Origin: a virus | Length of the DNA: 47,547 nt | Direction: 5' to 3' (one strand) | Virus record (IMG/VR): IMGVR_UViG_3300046460_000298 | Location: 1-47,547 of that record | Made by a program: the position numbers and the translations under genes | Notes under the pieces: model-generated | What the model was told of the DNA's origin: nothing | The model's database searches: none | What the model saw: the letters and a program-made list of their open reading frames with translations, nothing else | Part shown: piece after piece, positions 6,889 to 13,463 of the stretch | Numbering within the stretch: position 1 is the stretch's first letter | Layout: the number at the start of each line of letters is the position of its first letter

Positions 6889-7018
6889 CGGGAGAGCCAG
6901 TGGTTCGGGGCACCCGTCCGCATCGGACAACTACCATCCTGTCTGGCTCTCCCGAATGTGGGAGACCGTGAAAAGGAAACGCTCGGGCCAGCTATGCCCC
7001 CTCGTTCCACCGTCTCCC
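6889..7018 (-). other. Two consecutive closed-stem structured segments
   Basis: The first is a perfect 12-bp stem (6889-6900 with 6943-6954) enclosing 42 nt, with two small inner hairpins (GTCCG-ATG-CGGAC and GGG-TGC-CCC). The second is a perfect 7-bp stem (6960-6966 with 7012-7018) enclosing 45 nt. Both lie on the minus strand between the tRNA-like sequence and the 62-residue gene, where I see no coding frame. They could be degenerate tRNAs or other structured RNA. Confidence 0.4.
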
Positions 7019-7131
7019 TGTCGCATGTGATGGATTCGAACCACCGACCTCCGGGTGACTGCGGCCGGCCGTGCGTTACGCGGCCAGCGTCAGATCCCCG
7101 GCGCTCTCTCCGGCTGAGCTACCATGCGACA
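7019..7131 (-). ncRNA. tRNA-like sequence with enlarged anticodon loop
   Basis: Read on the minus strand: a closing stem of 9 bp (7123-7131 with 7019-7027), TA, a D arm GCTC-AGCCGGAGA-GAGC, an anticodon stem CCGGG/CCCGG, a 5-nt variable loop AGGTC and a textbook T arm GGTGG-TTCGAAT-CCATC. The anticodon loop is about 41 nt instead of 7 and holds a GGCCG/CGGCC hairpin. This is either a tRNA with an insertion or a tRNA-derived decoy. A phage attachment remnant is also possible. No normal anticodon can be assigned. Confidence 0.5.
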
Positions 7132-7138
7132 TATTCAT

Positions 7139-7166
7139 GGTCGTCGAAGGATTCGAGACCGTCAAC
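7139..7166 (-). promoter_or_regulatory. Duplicated promoter segment, copy 2
   Basis: Same 28-bp element as 6654-6681 with one mismatch. The TTGACG overlaps the stop codon of the gene at 7162-7371. It points to the tRNA-like array and the 62-residue gene. Confidence 0.55.
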
Positions 7167-7371
7167 AGATGTTCGCCCACGTTCTCGAGGCGAAGTCCAT
7201 CTGCGCGCCGAGCTTCGCCGAATTGTCGCCTCCCTCGCACAAGACCCAGTGATCGGTCGAGGTGTGCGTCCACTGCTCCTCGCATACCGAATAGTAGCCG
7301 CCGAAGCCGTCGTCGGCCCTGAATCCGCAGTTGTGTGGCTGCCAGTCGAGCGGGCGCACGCGAGGGGTCAT
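7162..7371 (-). CDS. Small phage protein of the PLxW...FGxY type
   Basis: 69 residues (MTPRVRPLDWQPHNCGFRAD...), rich in Trp and Cys. The pattern PLDW, then FRADDGFGGYYSV, resembles a family of small phage early proteins of unknown function that I recall (PLVW...W.A.T.FG.Y). The ATG at 7371 overlaps the stop of the 28-residue gene upstream (ATGA). Last member of a chain of four coupled small genes. Confidence 0.7.
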   Translation of the reverse strand: MTPRVRPLDWQPHNCGFRADDGFGGYYSVCEEQWTHTSTDHWVLCEGGDNSAKLGAQMDFASRTWANIC

Positions 7372-7454
7372 CTGTCGTCTCCATAAGGTCGAAGGGGCCG
7401 CAAGGCGACCCAGAGCAGGCCCAGCAGGCCGATGTCGATCAGCAAGGCCGTCAC
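7368..7454 (-). CDS. 28-residue single-membrane-segment peptide
   Basis: GTG start at 7454 overlaps the TGA of the upstream gene (GTGA), and its own TGA overlaps the ATG of the downstream gene (ATGA). The product, about TALLIDIGLLGLLWVALRPL plus a polar tail, is almost entirely one hydrophobic helix. Tight coupling on both sides supports translation. Function unknown. Confidence 0.5.
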   Translation of the reverse strand: MTALLIDIGLLGLLWVALRPLRPYGDDR

Positions 7455-7642
7455 TTGCCGAGGCGCCTGCGGGCGGCGCGGGAGAAGCGGTCGCCGTAGA
7501 CGTAGACGCCCCACACGAGGGCGGCCAGAGCGATGGAGGCGATGGAGGGAGAGAGCACCCACCACCACGACCAGTCGATCTTCCCTGCGAGCTTGAGGCC
7601 GATGAACAGCAGGGTCAGGAGACCGAGGAAGCCGACCCGCAT
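7451..7642 (-). CDS. Small two-helix membrane protein
   Basis: 63 residues. Two hydrophobic segments (FLGLLTLLFIGLKLAG and ASIALAALVWGVYVYG) flank a Trp-rich KIDWSWWWVLSP turn, and the C-terminus is basic (RFSRAARRRLGK), so it is a likely inner-membrane protein. The start overlaps the stop of the 132-residue gene (TGATG). Similar small Trp-rich membrane proteins are common in phage early regions. Confidence 0.65.
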   Translation of the reverse strand: MRVGFLGLLTLLFIGLKLAGKIDWSWWWVLSPSIASIALAALVWGVYVYGDRFSRAARRRLGK

Positions 7643-8040
7643 CAGTGGCCCGTCCGACCGACGTACGGCGACAGCCGGGCATAGACGAGGGCCTGAGCCA
7701 GCGAATGCAGTTCCGTCGGACCCTGACCTCGCCCGGTGCGGCGCACCATCTCCTGGAGGGCCGGGAGGTCGTGATCGTCGTCGGCGTCGTGCATGTAGCT
7801 CGCCAGCGCCCGGCTCAACACCGCGGCCAGCAGGTGCCCGAAGGCGGGGAAGCAGTGGATGGCCACGTTGCCGTCGCCCTGGTCGATCATCTCGATGGTG
7901 GGCGAGGCGAGGACGGCGGCGACGTCGGCCACGGCGAGGTTGCCTTGCGACAGGGCTTCCTTGATCTCGGCGTCGGCATGGGCGAGGAACTCGCGCTCGA
8001 GCCTCGTCCTGAGGGCGTCTTGTTCTGCGGGTGCGTTCAT
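7642..8040 (-). CDS. Hypothetical protein
   Basis: 132 residues. Acidic and helical, with no membrane segment and an acidic His stretch (YMHDADDDHDLP) near residue 85. First gene of the coupled chain 8040-7162, preceded by the tRNA-like sequence at 8084-8154. The ribosome site is weak. No family recognised. Confidence 0.6.
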   Translation of the reverse strand: MNAPAEQDALRTRLEREFLAHADAEIKEALSQGNLAVADVAAVLASPTIEMIDQGDGNVAIHCFPAFGHLLAAVLSRALASYMHDADDDHDLPALQEMVRRTGRGQGPTELHSLAQALVYARLSPYVGRTGH

Positions 8041-8083
8041 GAATGAGGAGCTTTCTCGGAGGGATCAGGATGGCGGGTAGAGA

Positions 8084-8154
8084 TGGGACGACGGGACTGG
8101 GCACCCGCACCTGGTCAGGCTTTCTGGCCTGCTGCTCTCGTTGAGCTACGTCCC
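8084..8154 (-). ncRNA. Degenerate tRNA-like sequence
   Basis: A 6-bp acceptor-like stem (GGGACG/CGTCCC), TA, a D arm GCTC-AACGA-GAGC, a perfect 5-bp anticodon-like stem CAGGC/GCCTG with a 6-nt CAGAAA loop, and a T-like stem GCGGG/CCCGT with an 8-nt loop TGCCCAGT. Size (71 nt) and arm order fit a tRNA, but the D loop is short, the anticodon loop lacks a base and the TTCRA of the T loop is lost. Probably not a functional elongator tRNA. Confidence 0.45.
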
Positions 8155-8350
8155 GAGGCCCACCCGCTCCACTGGAGACCCCAGCCGTCCTGAAAGACGG
8201 CGGTCAACGGTCGGGCGGAGGGCGCCATGAGCTCGCCGGAGCGCCGACTGTTTCATCCGAGCGGCTTTCGCAGATCCCGACCGAATGAGTTGACAACACC
8301 AGCGTGCGGCAAGGATTCGAGCCTGTCCAGCCTGTTTTTCATGAAAAGAT

Positions 8351-8369
8351 ACATAATCCCACATTATGT
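8351..8369. promoter_or_regulatory. Inverted repeat ACATAAT-N5-ATTATGT
   Basis: Perfect 7-bp arms with a 5-bp spacer in an AT-rich patch of a GC-rich region, next to TTTTCATGAAAAG. A plausible operator controlling divergent transcription. The binding protein is unknown; the XRE regulator at 10130-10384 is one candidate. Confidence 0.5.
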
Positions 8370-8559
8370 TCCAGAAGGGTTGGAATGGGCAATGATTTCA
8401 GGTGCTTGTCCACCGATTGGGATTGCCGGGGTACCATCGGGGGACTGTTTCGACGGGTTTTCGTCCACGCGATTTGCCGTTCCCGTCATTGGTAGCGAGG
8501 GGCGGATAGGTTCAGCGCCGCGCCGTCGACTCCATGATCCGGATCGGTCGCACCATGCC

Positions 8560-8640
8560 ATGGATCGAATCCTTGCGTCATTCCCGCCGGCGTGCGCATC
8601 ATCGGTTGTCAGGGGCATTCCCTGACTGTGAAGAGGAGAA
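8560..8640 (+). promoter_or_regulatory. Leader with GTCAGGG/CCCTGAC hairpin, related to the leader at 45297-45360
   Basis: A perfect 7-bp hairpin (8608-8614 with 8620-8626, loop GCATT) lies just before the ribosome site of the plus-strand gene. The same hairpin, and preceding words CCTTGCGTCA, GCCGGC and ATCGG, occur upstream of the plus-strand gene at 45387. Confidence 0.55.
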
Positions 8641-8644
8641 AGCA

Positions 8645-8953
8645 ATGCTGACAACTATCGGAGACGACGGCTGGCTGACGGTCGGGCATCTGTCCTTCGT
8701 CGGACACGAACTCGCCGCGTTCGAAGGAGAGGCCCATCACGGATTCCGCACCGTCGGACGGATCTACCGGACGAACACGGGGCACTGCATCGTGGCATTC
8801 CGGAAGGAGAGCCGGGAGGACAGAATTGCGGGAAACACGAAGTACAAGTTCTTCGGAACGCTGGGAGATCTGGAGCGGTTCCTCGAGAGCGAGGTCATGA
8901 CACCGGAAGACAGGTCGAATATCCGTGACAAGGTCCGGCTTCAGACCTCCTGA
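8645..8953 (+). CDS. Plus-strand hypothetical protein
   Basis: 102 residues from ATG 8645, with AGAGGAG 6 nt upstream. One of very few plus-strand genes, so possibly expressed in the lysogenic state. Predicted mixed alpha/beta soluble protein (GRIYRTNTGHCIVAFRKES, then a FFGTLGDLERFLESEV helix). Its leader is duplicated upstream of the plus-strand gene at 45387, so the two may be co-regulated. Followed by a short GC hairpin and CTTTAT. Function unknown. Confidence 0.7.
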   Translation: MLTTIGDDGWLTVGHLSFVGHELAAFEGEAHHGFRTVGRIYRTNTGHCIVAFRKESREDRIAGNTKYKFFGTLGDLERFLESEVMTPEDRSNIRDKVRLQTS

Positions 8954-8969
8954 CACCAGACGACAGAGA

Positions 8970-8990
8970 CCCCGGAGACGGGGCCTTTAT
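8970..8990 (+). terminator. Weak terminator after the plus-strand gene
   Basis: 5-bp CCCCG/CGGGG stem with a GAGA loop, followed by CCTTTAT. It separates this gene from the convergent gene ending at 8995. Confidence 0.4.
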
Positions 8991-8994
8991 CATT

Positions 8995-9291
8995 TCAGGG
9001 AAGCTCGACGTCCTCGTAGACGATAAACGGCTCGTCGCCGCGGCCGATCCTCGAGTCCCACACCTCGCCGTCCCATTCGAGCAGCCGCAGGAGCGGGAGG
9101 ATGTCTTCGTCCACACCCTGGAATGCGCACATCTGCCGCCCATCCCTGTCGAGGGTCATGACCATGCGGTTCGCGAAGACATGCACGGATGCGATGTGGC
9201 AGGCTTGCCGACGGAGGGCCTCGTACATCCGCCGCACGTCGGGCAGGCCGATCTCGTCGCCCTCGATGCCTTCCTCGTGCATGCCGCTCAT
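8995..9291 (-). CDS. Hypothetical protein
   Basis: 98 residues from ATG 9291 (GGAG 6 nt upstream). Acidic. Contains IASVHVFANRMVMTLDRDGR and a C-terminal EWDGEVWDSRIGRGDEP. Its start overlaps the stop of the next upstream gene (ATGA). Convergent with the plus-strand gene at 8645-8953. No family recognised. Confidence 0.6.
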   Translation of the reverse strand: MSGMHEEGIEGDEIGLPDVRRMYEALRRQACHIASVHVFANRMVMTLDRDGRQMCAFQGVDEDILPLLRLLEWDGEVWDSRIGRGDEPFIVYEDVELP

Positions 9292-9662
9292 TCTGGTCTC
9301 CTGATGTCGAATAGCCGGAAGTTCGGAATCCCGGTCGTGTTGAACGCCTCCCTGAAGGCGCGATGTACAGGACCAGGCACCTCCTTGTCCAGATGTCCCC
9401 TGAGGGTCTCCACACGGTCTGGCGTGGTCACACGCGGGTCGCGCAACTCCTCGGCATATCGGGCGGCGGCCTCTTCGCAGTCGTGCTTCTCGGCCCAGGG
9501 CGCAATGCCGCGGACGACGCGCTGGAGTAGGTGCCACGTGACGAGCTCCTCGAGGTGCCACGCGACGAGATCGTCGCCGTCGAGGTCGTGCGGGTCGTGC
9601 ACCGCGTTGACGGTCAGGTAGCGGTTCCATTCCTTGCGGACGGCGGATGCGAGAGTGGCCAT
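9288..9662 (-). CDS. Hypothetical protein
   Basis: 124 residues from ATG 9662, with AAGGA 7 nt upstream. Soluble, helical, His/Trp-rich centre (DLVAWHLEELVTWHLLQRV). Coupled to the downstream 98-residue gene. Function unknown. Confidence 0.6.
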   Translation of the reverse strand: MATLASAVRKEWNRYLTVNAVHDPHDLDGDDLVAWHLEELVTWHLLQRVVRGIAPWAEKHDCEEAAARYAEELRDPRVTTPDRVETLRGHLDKEVPGPVHRAFREAFNTTGIPNFRLFDIRRPE

Positions 9663-9693
9663 GACGAGATCCTTTCTGCTGTCTGGAACTACA

Positions 9694-9921
9694 TCATCGC
9701 CGACCGGCGCGGCGTCGTCCTTCTCGGGCGGCGGCCGCATCCCTGAGGAGCAGTTCCGACCGCAGGGAGAAGGCGAGCAAGGAGCTCACGGTCATGAGGG
9801 AGGCGGACAGCAGGCAGCTCCCGAGTGGAACCCCGGCGAGATAGTCGAGGCCGTAGCTCGGTGCCATGACCGCGAAAAGCAAGGCGAAGGCGAGAAGGAG
9901 GGGGCGTTCAGGCTTCCTCAT
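9694..9921 (-). CDS. Small membrane protein
   Basis: 75 residues: MRKPERP, then hydrophobic segments LLLAFALLFAVMAPSYGLDY and CLLSASLMTVSSLLAFSL, then a basic Arg-rich tail. Likely inner-membrane protein. Its start overlaps the stop of the next membrane protein upstream. Function unknown. Confidence 0.55.
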   Translation of the reverse strand: MRKPERPLLLAFALLFAVMAPSYGLDYLAGVPLGSCLLSASLMTVSSLLAFSLRSELLLRDAAAAREGRRRAGRR

Positions 9922-10133
9922 CGAGGGCACTCCGGGCAGTGATCCCACGTGCGGACGTTCATCACGGCGATGACCACGTAGATAGTCGTCAGGAACAAGT
10001 AGGTCCAATCCCAGCCATAGACTGCCATGCGGCAGATCATCGCTACGGAGAGCAAGCCGTGCGCGATGGCCGACCAGAGGAGCCAGTCGTTTCGGGTATG
10101 TGTATGCATGCATTCATGTCGACATGTCGTCAT
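9918..10133 (-). CDS. Small membrane protein whose 5' end is made of the dispersed repeat
   Basis: 71 residues. ATG 10133 overlaps the stop of the XRE gene (ATGA), with AGGGG upstream. The first dozen residues (MTTCRHECMHTHT) are encoded by repeat copy R3. Then come two hydrophobic helices (DWLLWSAIAHGLLSVAMI, WTYLFLTTIYVVIAVM) and a Cys-containing tail, WDHCPECPR. A start at 10109 is possible but has no ribosome site. Function unknown. Confidence 0.55.
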   Translation of the reverse strand: MTTCRHECMHTHTRNDWLLWSAIAHGLLSVAMICRMAVYGWDWTYLFLTTIYVVIAVMNVRTWDHCPECPR

Positions 10134-10135
10134 GC
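10096..10135. repeat. Dispersed GCATGCAT-type repeat, copy R3
   Basis: Contains TATGCATGCATTCATG, TCGACATG and TCGTCATG in the same order as R2. Located at the junction of the XRE gene and the membrane-protein gene, overlapping the start of the latter. Confidence 0.75.
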
Positions 10136-10384
10136 CACCACCCCTGCACCCACGTCGTCGATCGAGGCGATCAGGGTGGACGGATGCACGCCGATGGCCG
10201 CCGCATAGCGGGCGAGATCCCACGCGCTGTAGAGGGCCTCGCCGTGCTCGAGGTAGCTGATCCGCTGCTTGGTCACGCCGATGGCGGCCGCGACCGCCGT
10301 CAGGCTGATCCCCGTGGCATGCCGCGCTGCCGCCAGTCTCAGACCCTGTTCCTGCCGGAAGGCCTTCTCTTCGTCGTTGATCAT
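10130..10384 (-). CDS. XRE-family (Cro/CI-like) regulator
   Basis: 84 residues from ATG 10384. A single HTH domain: LRLAAARHATGISLTAVAAA then IGVTKQRISYLEHGEA, i.e. helix 2/turn/helix 3 with the typical Q/R recognition residues, then DLARYAAAIGVHPSTLI. A small phage repressor or Cro-like protein binding operators in the early region. Upstream partner of the membrane protein at 9918-10133. Operators not proven. Confidence 0.8.
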   Translation of the reverse strand: MINDEEKAFRQEQGLRLAAARHATGISLTAVAAAIGVTKQRISYLEHGEALYSAWDLARYAAAIGVHPSTLIASIDDVGAGVVA

Positions 10385-10404
10385 CCGCTTCTTCTTCCTT
10401 GCTC

Positions 10405-10830
10405 TCAATCTCGCGGTGCGGGCGGAAACGACGTTCCGTAGCCCCACCTGATCTGTTCCTTCGACGGCGGAGTCGCAGGCCGCAGGATGGTCTTGATGTT
10501 CTCCACCGTCGCCCATCGGGCATCCCAGCGGATCTCCGCCAGCTTCGATCGATCCATCAACCCTCTGTTCGCCCATGCCACTTCCGCCATCCGTTCGTCG
10601 AGCGCGTCGATAACGGCCCAAAGGTCCGCCTCGGTAAAGCTCTCATCATCCAGTGTGATTCGATCCGCGAGGATCGAGAAGGCCTTCACCAGAGAAATCC
10701 GATATCCCGGAACCTCCGCATAGACCGAACCGAGCCAGCCGATCGCATAGATCAGCTCGTCCTTCGTATATGAGCCACTCTCGGGGGAGACGAGGCTCGT
10801 GACGGGTCGGCGCGGAACCACCGAACTCAT
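10405..10830 (-). CDS. Hypothetical protein
   Basis: 141 residues from ATG 10830, which overlaps the stop of the 296-residue gene (ATGA). Soluble; the centre is helical (DELIYAIGWLGSVYAEVPGY, AFSILADRITLDDESF). No motif recognised. Part of the early operon running from about 11.7 to 9.3 kb. Confidence 0.6.
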   Translation of the reverse strand: MSSVVPRRPVTSLVSPESGSYTKDELIYAIGWLGSVYAEVPGYRISLVKAFSILADRITLDDESFTEADLWAVIDALDERMAEVAWANRGLMDRSKLAEIRWDARWATVENIKTILRPATPPSKEQIRWGYGTSFPPAPRD

Positions 10831-11717
10831 GCCGGCATCCCCGCGACCCTGACGACGTCGAGCACCGCGTTGATGTGCGAGACCTCGTAGCGCCACTTCT
10901 GGACCATCGGTCGAGCGTCCACGCCTTCGCCGTCGAAGCCGTCGCAGTTCACGTCGCCGAAATGGTCGCGGTATGTGCCGGGCACCAGCTCGTCGCCGTA
11001 GAGGTGGATGGCGATGTCGTCGACCGACATGCCGGGATAGACGCCGTCCGGAATGACCCTGTAGGGCAGGACCGTCTCGGCGGGAGCTTCGTATGGTTCG
11101 GAAAGGCCGTTCACCCAGTTCTGCAGGAACGAGGCGGCATGCTCGACCGGATGTTCCGGAGCCAGAACGGAGGCGACGATGGAGGCTGTCGACGGCTCGT
11201 CGAAGTCGACGGCGGCGGCGAAGGCGGCCTTCTCGGTCGCGACCTTGGTCTCGTGCAGCAGGCGTTCGTCGGCGCTGGGCGAATGCCTGCCGACAGTCGC
11301 TCCGGAGAAGCCCGTGATCTCCGAAACTTCCTTGTGGGTCGGCCAGACGAGGTAGTCCTCGTAGTAGGCCTCGAAGGTCTCGCGGATCAGCGTGCGGACG
11401 CGGATATGCTCGGCCGACGGCGCCTTCTTGCGGCCAGCGGGAAGCTCCGGGCTGAGGCCGACGCGCCGCAGGGCCTGTCGGAGAATCTGGACGGGCATGT
11501 CGAGGGCGTTCGCGGCGCGGAAGACGTCGACGCCGGATTCTGACCACGCCTCGAGCACGGTGATCGGGATCTCCGGAGACTTCTTGCGACCGGGGGTCTC
11601 GGCGAAAACCGCGTCCTTATGGCGGCGGTAGTCGGCGGACAGCTCCCAGAACCTCTTGGTCTGGTTCGTGTCGGCCGGGCGATAGGGAGCGGAGGCGATG
11701 TGCTGGATGATGGTCAT
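10827..11717 (-). CDS. Hypothetical protein with HTH-like segment
   Basis: 296 residues from ATG 11717. An HTH-like stretch is visible at about residues 120-150 (WPTHKEVSEITGFSGATVGR), preceded by another helical region (VDVFRAANALDMPVQILRQA). The C-terminal half is acidic with DVNCDGFDGEG. Possibly a phage transcriptional regulator. Family not recognised. Coupled to the 141-residue gene downstream. Confidence 0.6.
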   Translation of the reverse strand: MTIIQHIASAPYRPADTNQTKRFWELSADYRRHKDAVFAETPGRKKSPEIPITVLEAWSESGVDVFRAANALDMPVQILRQALRRVGLSPELPAGRKKAPSAEHIRVRTLIRETFEAYYEDYLVWPTHKEVSEITGFSGATVGRHSPSADERLLHETKVATEKAAFAAAVDFDEPSTASIVASVLAPEHPVEHAASFLQNWVNGLSEPYEAPAETVLPYRVIPDGVYPGMSVDDIAIHLYGDELVPGTYRDHFGDVNCDGFDGEGVDARPMVQKWRYEVSHINAVLDVVRVAGMPA

Positions 11718-11743
11718 GTCGAGCTGCTTTCTCGTGGGTTGGT

Positions 11744-12718
11744 TCAGACGATGAGGACTGGAAGGGTCTTCTCCGGATCCAGTCCCGCCACCCGGCGGTA
11801 GAGGTCGGAGACGTCGGCGACCGTCTTCGTGTCGCCGTTCACTCTCCAGAGCCGCTCGCCGCACTTCTCGACGACGTAGTGGCGGGACTGGAGAAACTGG
11901 ATCATGGAAGGGAGCGACAGCTCGACCATTTCCTTGTCGTATCGGTACGCATGGAGTGCGGCAGCCTTGGCGGCTCCGTGGAGGCCTGACAGGACGCTGG
12001 AGATCGGCGTGAGGCCGCCTGCGCCCCAGTCGTCACAATCCTCGCGCTTCGCCTTCTTGAGGTGCTCCGCCGGGATCTGGGCGGGCATCATGATCTGGAT
12101 GCGGCCGCCATGGGCGAGCGCGCGGACCTTGAAGCGGACCAGCTTGAAATCGAGTTCCTGGAGCTTCGGGAGCAGGATGTTGGTCTCCTGCTTCTGAGGG
12201 CTGGCCTTCGGCATCAGGTAGGCGGCGCCCTTGCGAGGCCGGCCGAGGATGCGGATCGAGTCCTCGCGAACTTCGGCGATGAAGCCCATTCCGGGAGCCA
12301 GTCCCGATAGTGAGAGCGTCTCGGCTGGCAGCGTGACCTTCAGGTCAAATTCCAACCCTGTATCCTTGCGACGCGGGACTGTCGAGATCCATGCCGAGCA
12401 GACGGCGGCGTTGCGGTCGAAGTCGTCGTCCTCGACCGAGAAGAGCTCCTGCTCGAGGGCGTCGAAGTCGATCAGGCTCTTCAGTCTGGGGCCGCGCTTG
12501 TGCTCGTACGAGGCCACCTTCTGCGCCAGCTCGATACCGTAGCGGCGCGACATCGCGATGACCGTCCCGAGGCCCAGATCGAGGCGTTCCGCCGCCTGCC
12601 TGACGCTCATGCCGAGGTCGGCGCAGGTGCGGATGTCGTCGATCAGCTTCTGCGCCGCGGAGGCGTCTCTGGCGACGGCCGGGTTGGGTCTGTACGACGG
12701 AGCGGGGCTGGTTTGCAT
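11744..12718 (-). CDS. Hypothetical early protein with N-terminal HTH
   Basis: 324 residues from ATG 12718. An N-terminal HTH (about residues 35-60, GMSVRQAAERLDLGLGTVIA), then a mixed region with RPRKGAAYLMPKASPQKQET and a C-terminal domain holding SLPSMIQFLQSRHYVVEKCG. Transcribed from a TTGACA promoter at 12839-12834 through a leader with two strong hairpins. Could be an early regulator. Not identified. Confidence 0.6.
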   Translation of the reverse strand: MQTSPAPSYRPNPAVARDASAAQKLIDDIRTCADLGMSVRQAAERLDLGLGTVIAMSRRYGIELAQKVASYEHKRGPRLKSLIDFDALEQELFSVEDDDFDRNAAVCSAWISTVPRRKDTGLEFDLKVTLPAETLSLSGLAPGMGFIAEVREDSIRILGRPRKGAAYLMPKASPQKQETNILLPKLQELDFKLVRFKVRALAHGGRIQIMMPAQIPAEHLKKAKREDCDDWGAGGLTPISSVLSGLHGAAKAAALHAYRYDKEMVELSLPSMIQFLQSRHYVVEKCGERLWRVNGDTKTVADVSDLYRRVAGLDPEKTLPVLIV

Positions 12719-12740
12719 CAGGGGTTCTCTGGGGTTACAC

Positions 12741-12802
12741 CCTGCTCCCCGGCGGTACTACGGACGCACCCGCCGGGGAGCAGGAAGGGGATCAGCCCCT
12801 TC
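12741..12802 (-). promoter_or_regulatory. Tandem hairpins in the leader of the 11744-12718 gene
   Basis: A perfect 15-bp stem (12741-12755 with 12770-12784, 14-nt loop) abuts a 7-bp stem (12784-12790 with 12796-12802). No T-run follows. They lie between a TTGACA promoter and the start codon, so could regulate translation or stop read-through from the lysis genes. Confidence 0.6.
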
Positions 12803-12833
12803 GAGAACAAGCATCCGAGAATTCACGGGGGAC

Positions 12834-12839
12834 TGTCAA
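12834..12839 (-). promoter_or_regulatory. Candidate -35 box TTGACA
   Basis: Minus-strand TTGACA just after the o-spanin stop, in the context AATAGGTTGACA. That context is also seen near 40870 (plus strand) and, as ACAGGTTGACG, near 6680. The -10 is not convincing. Confidence 0.35.
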
Positions 12840-12840
12840 C

Positions 12841-13110
12841 CTATTTTGCAGTCGAATCCTTGTTTTTCTGTTGGAGATACTGGCGCACTGCATCAAGGTT
12901 GACGCGGCACGCGTTCCCGGCGGCCCTGACTTCCTCAAAGTAATCAAGGAGTTGACTCTCGGTAAAGATAGCTCCAGGGCGTGGTTCGACCGGGCAGTCG
13001 AGCAAGGATTGGGGCACGATCTGTTGCTGGAAAACCACGTCGACGGTCTTCGAGCAGCCGGCGAGAGACAGGGACAGAAGCATCGCAATAGGATTGAGTC
13101 CTTTGATCAT
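12841..13110 (-). CDS. Outer-membrane spanin lipoprotein (Rz1-like)
   Basis: 89 residues from ATG 13110. Signal peptide with lipobox (AMLLSLSLAGC, Cys at residue 19), then a short periplasmic domain (VVFQQQIVPQSLLDCP...). Overlaps the i-spanin gene end, the usual Rz/Rz1 neighbour arrangement. Acts with the i-spanin to fuse inner and outer membranes in the last lysis step. Confidence 0.8.
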   Translation of the reverse strand: MIKGLNPIAMLLSLSLAGCSKTVDVVFQQQIVPQSLLDCPVEPRPGAIFTESQLLDYFEEVRAAGNACRVNLDAVRQYLQQKNKDSTAK

Positions 13111-13463
13111 GGCTTCCCCCGCAAGGTTTCGAGATAGTCGCGCACCAGCGGCGAGACCTCCCTATCGTTGACCGTGTTCCGGGACCTGTCGATGACCGCA
13201 CGAGTCCTTGCCGCATCTGTTTCGAATCTTGCCATCGCCGCATCCTTAGCCGACAGGACGGCGTCGAGCTTCTCGCGGTCGTCGATCGCCGACTGGAGAG
13301 CCTTGCCGAGGCGGTCGGCACGCTCCGTCTCGGCGGTCAGCTTCGTCTGCGCCGCATCGAGGCGGGCGTTCGAGACCAACAGCAGGCCGAAGAGGGCGGC
13401 CGCGGCGAGCGAGACCACCCCCAGAGCCGCAAGGGCCGGGTGCTTCAGGATCCATGCGATCAT
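13107..13463 (-). CDS. Inner-membrane spanin (Rz-like)
   Basis: 118 residues from ATG 13463, overlapping the endolysin stop. An N-terminal membrane anchor (HPALAALGVVSLAAAALFGLLLV), then a long coiled-coil periplasmic segment (AAQTKLTAETERADRLGK, DDREKLDAVLSAKDAAMARF). Classic i-spanin topology and gene position. Confidence 0.85.
   Translation of the reverse strand: MIAWILKHPALAALGVVSLAAAALFGLLLVSNARLDAAQTKLTAETERADRLGKALQSAIDDREKLDAVLSAKDAAMARFETDAARTRAVIDRSRNTVNDREVSPLVRDYLETLRGKP

Larger units (their letters stand above)
8041..8644. other. 604-bp intergenic region with structured and regulatory sequence
   Basis: Between two divergent genes. From left to right it holds the degenerate tRNA-like sequence, a hairpin GCCGTC-TTTCAG-GACGGC near 8187-8204, a 74-nt segment closed by a perfect 7-bp stem (8209-8215 with 8276-8282), TTGACA on the plus strand near 8291, an AAGGATTCGAG word near 8311, an ACATAAT inverted repeat and a leader hairpin shared with another plus-strand gene. 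I see no convincing coding sequence in it. Confidence 0.6.

Noticed and set aside
7019-7131. A normal functional tRNA gene
   Set aside because: The anticodon loop is about 41 nt and no anticodon can be assigned, so it is listed only as tRNA-like.
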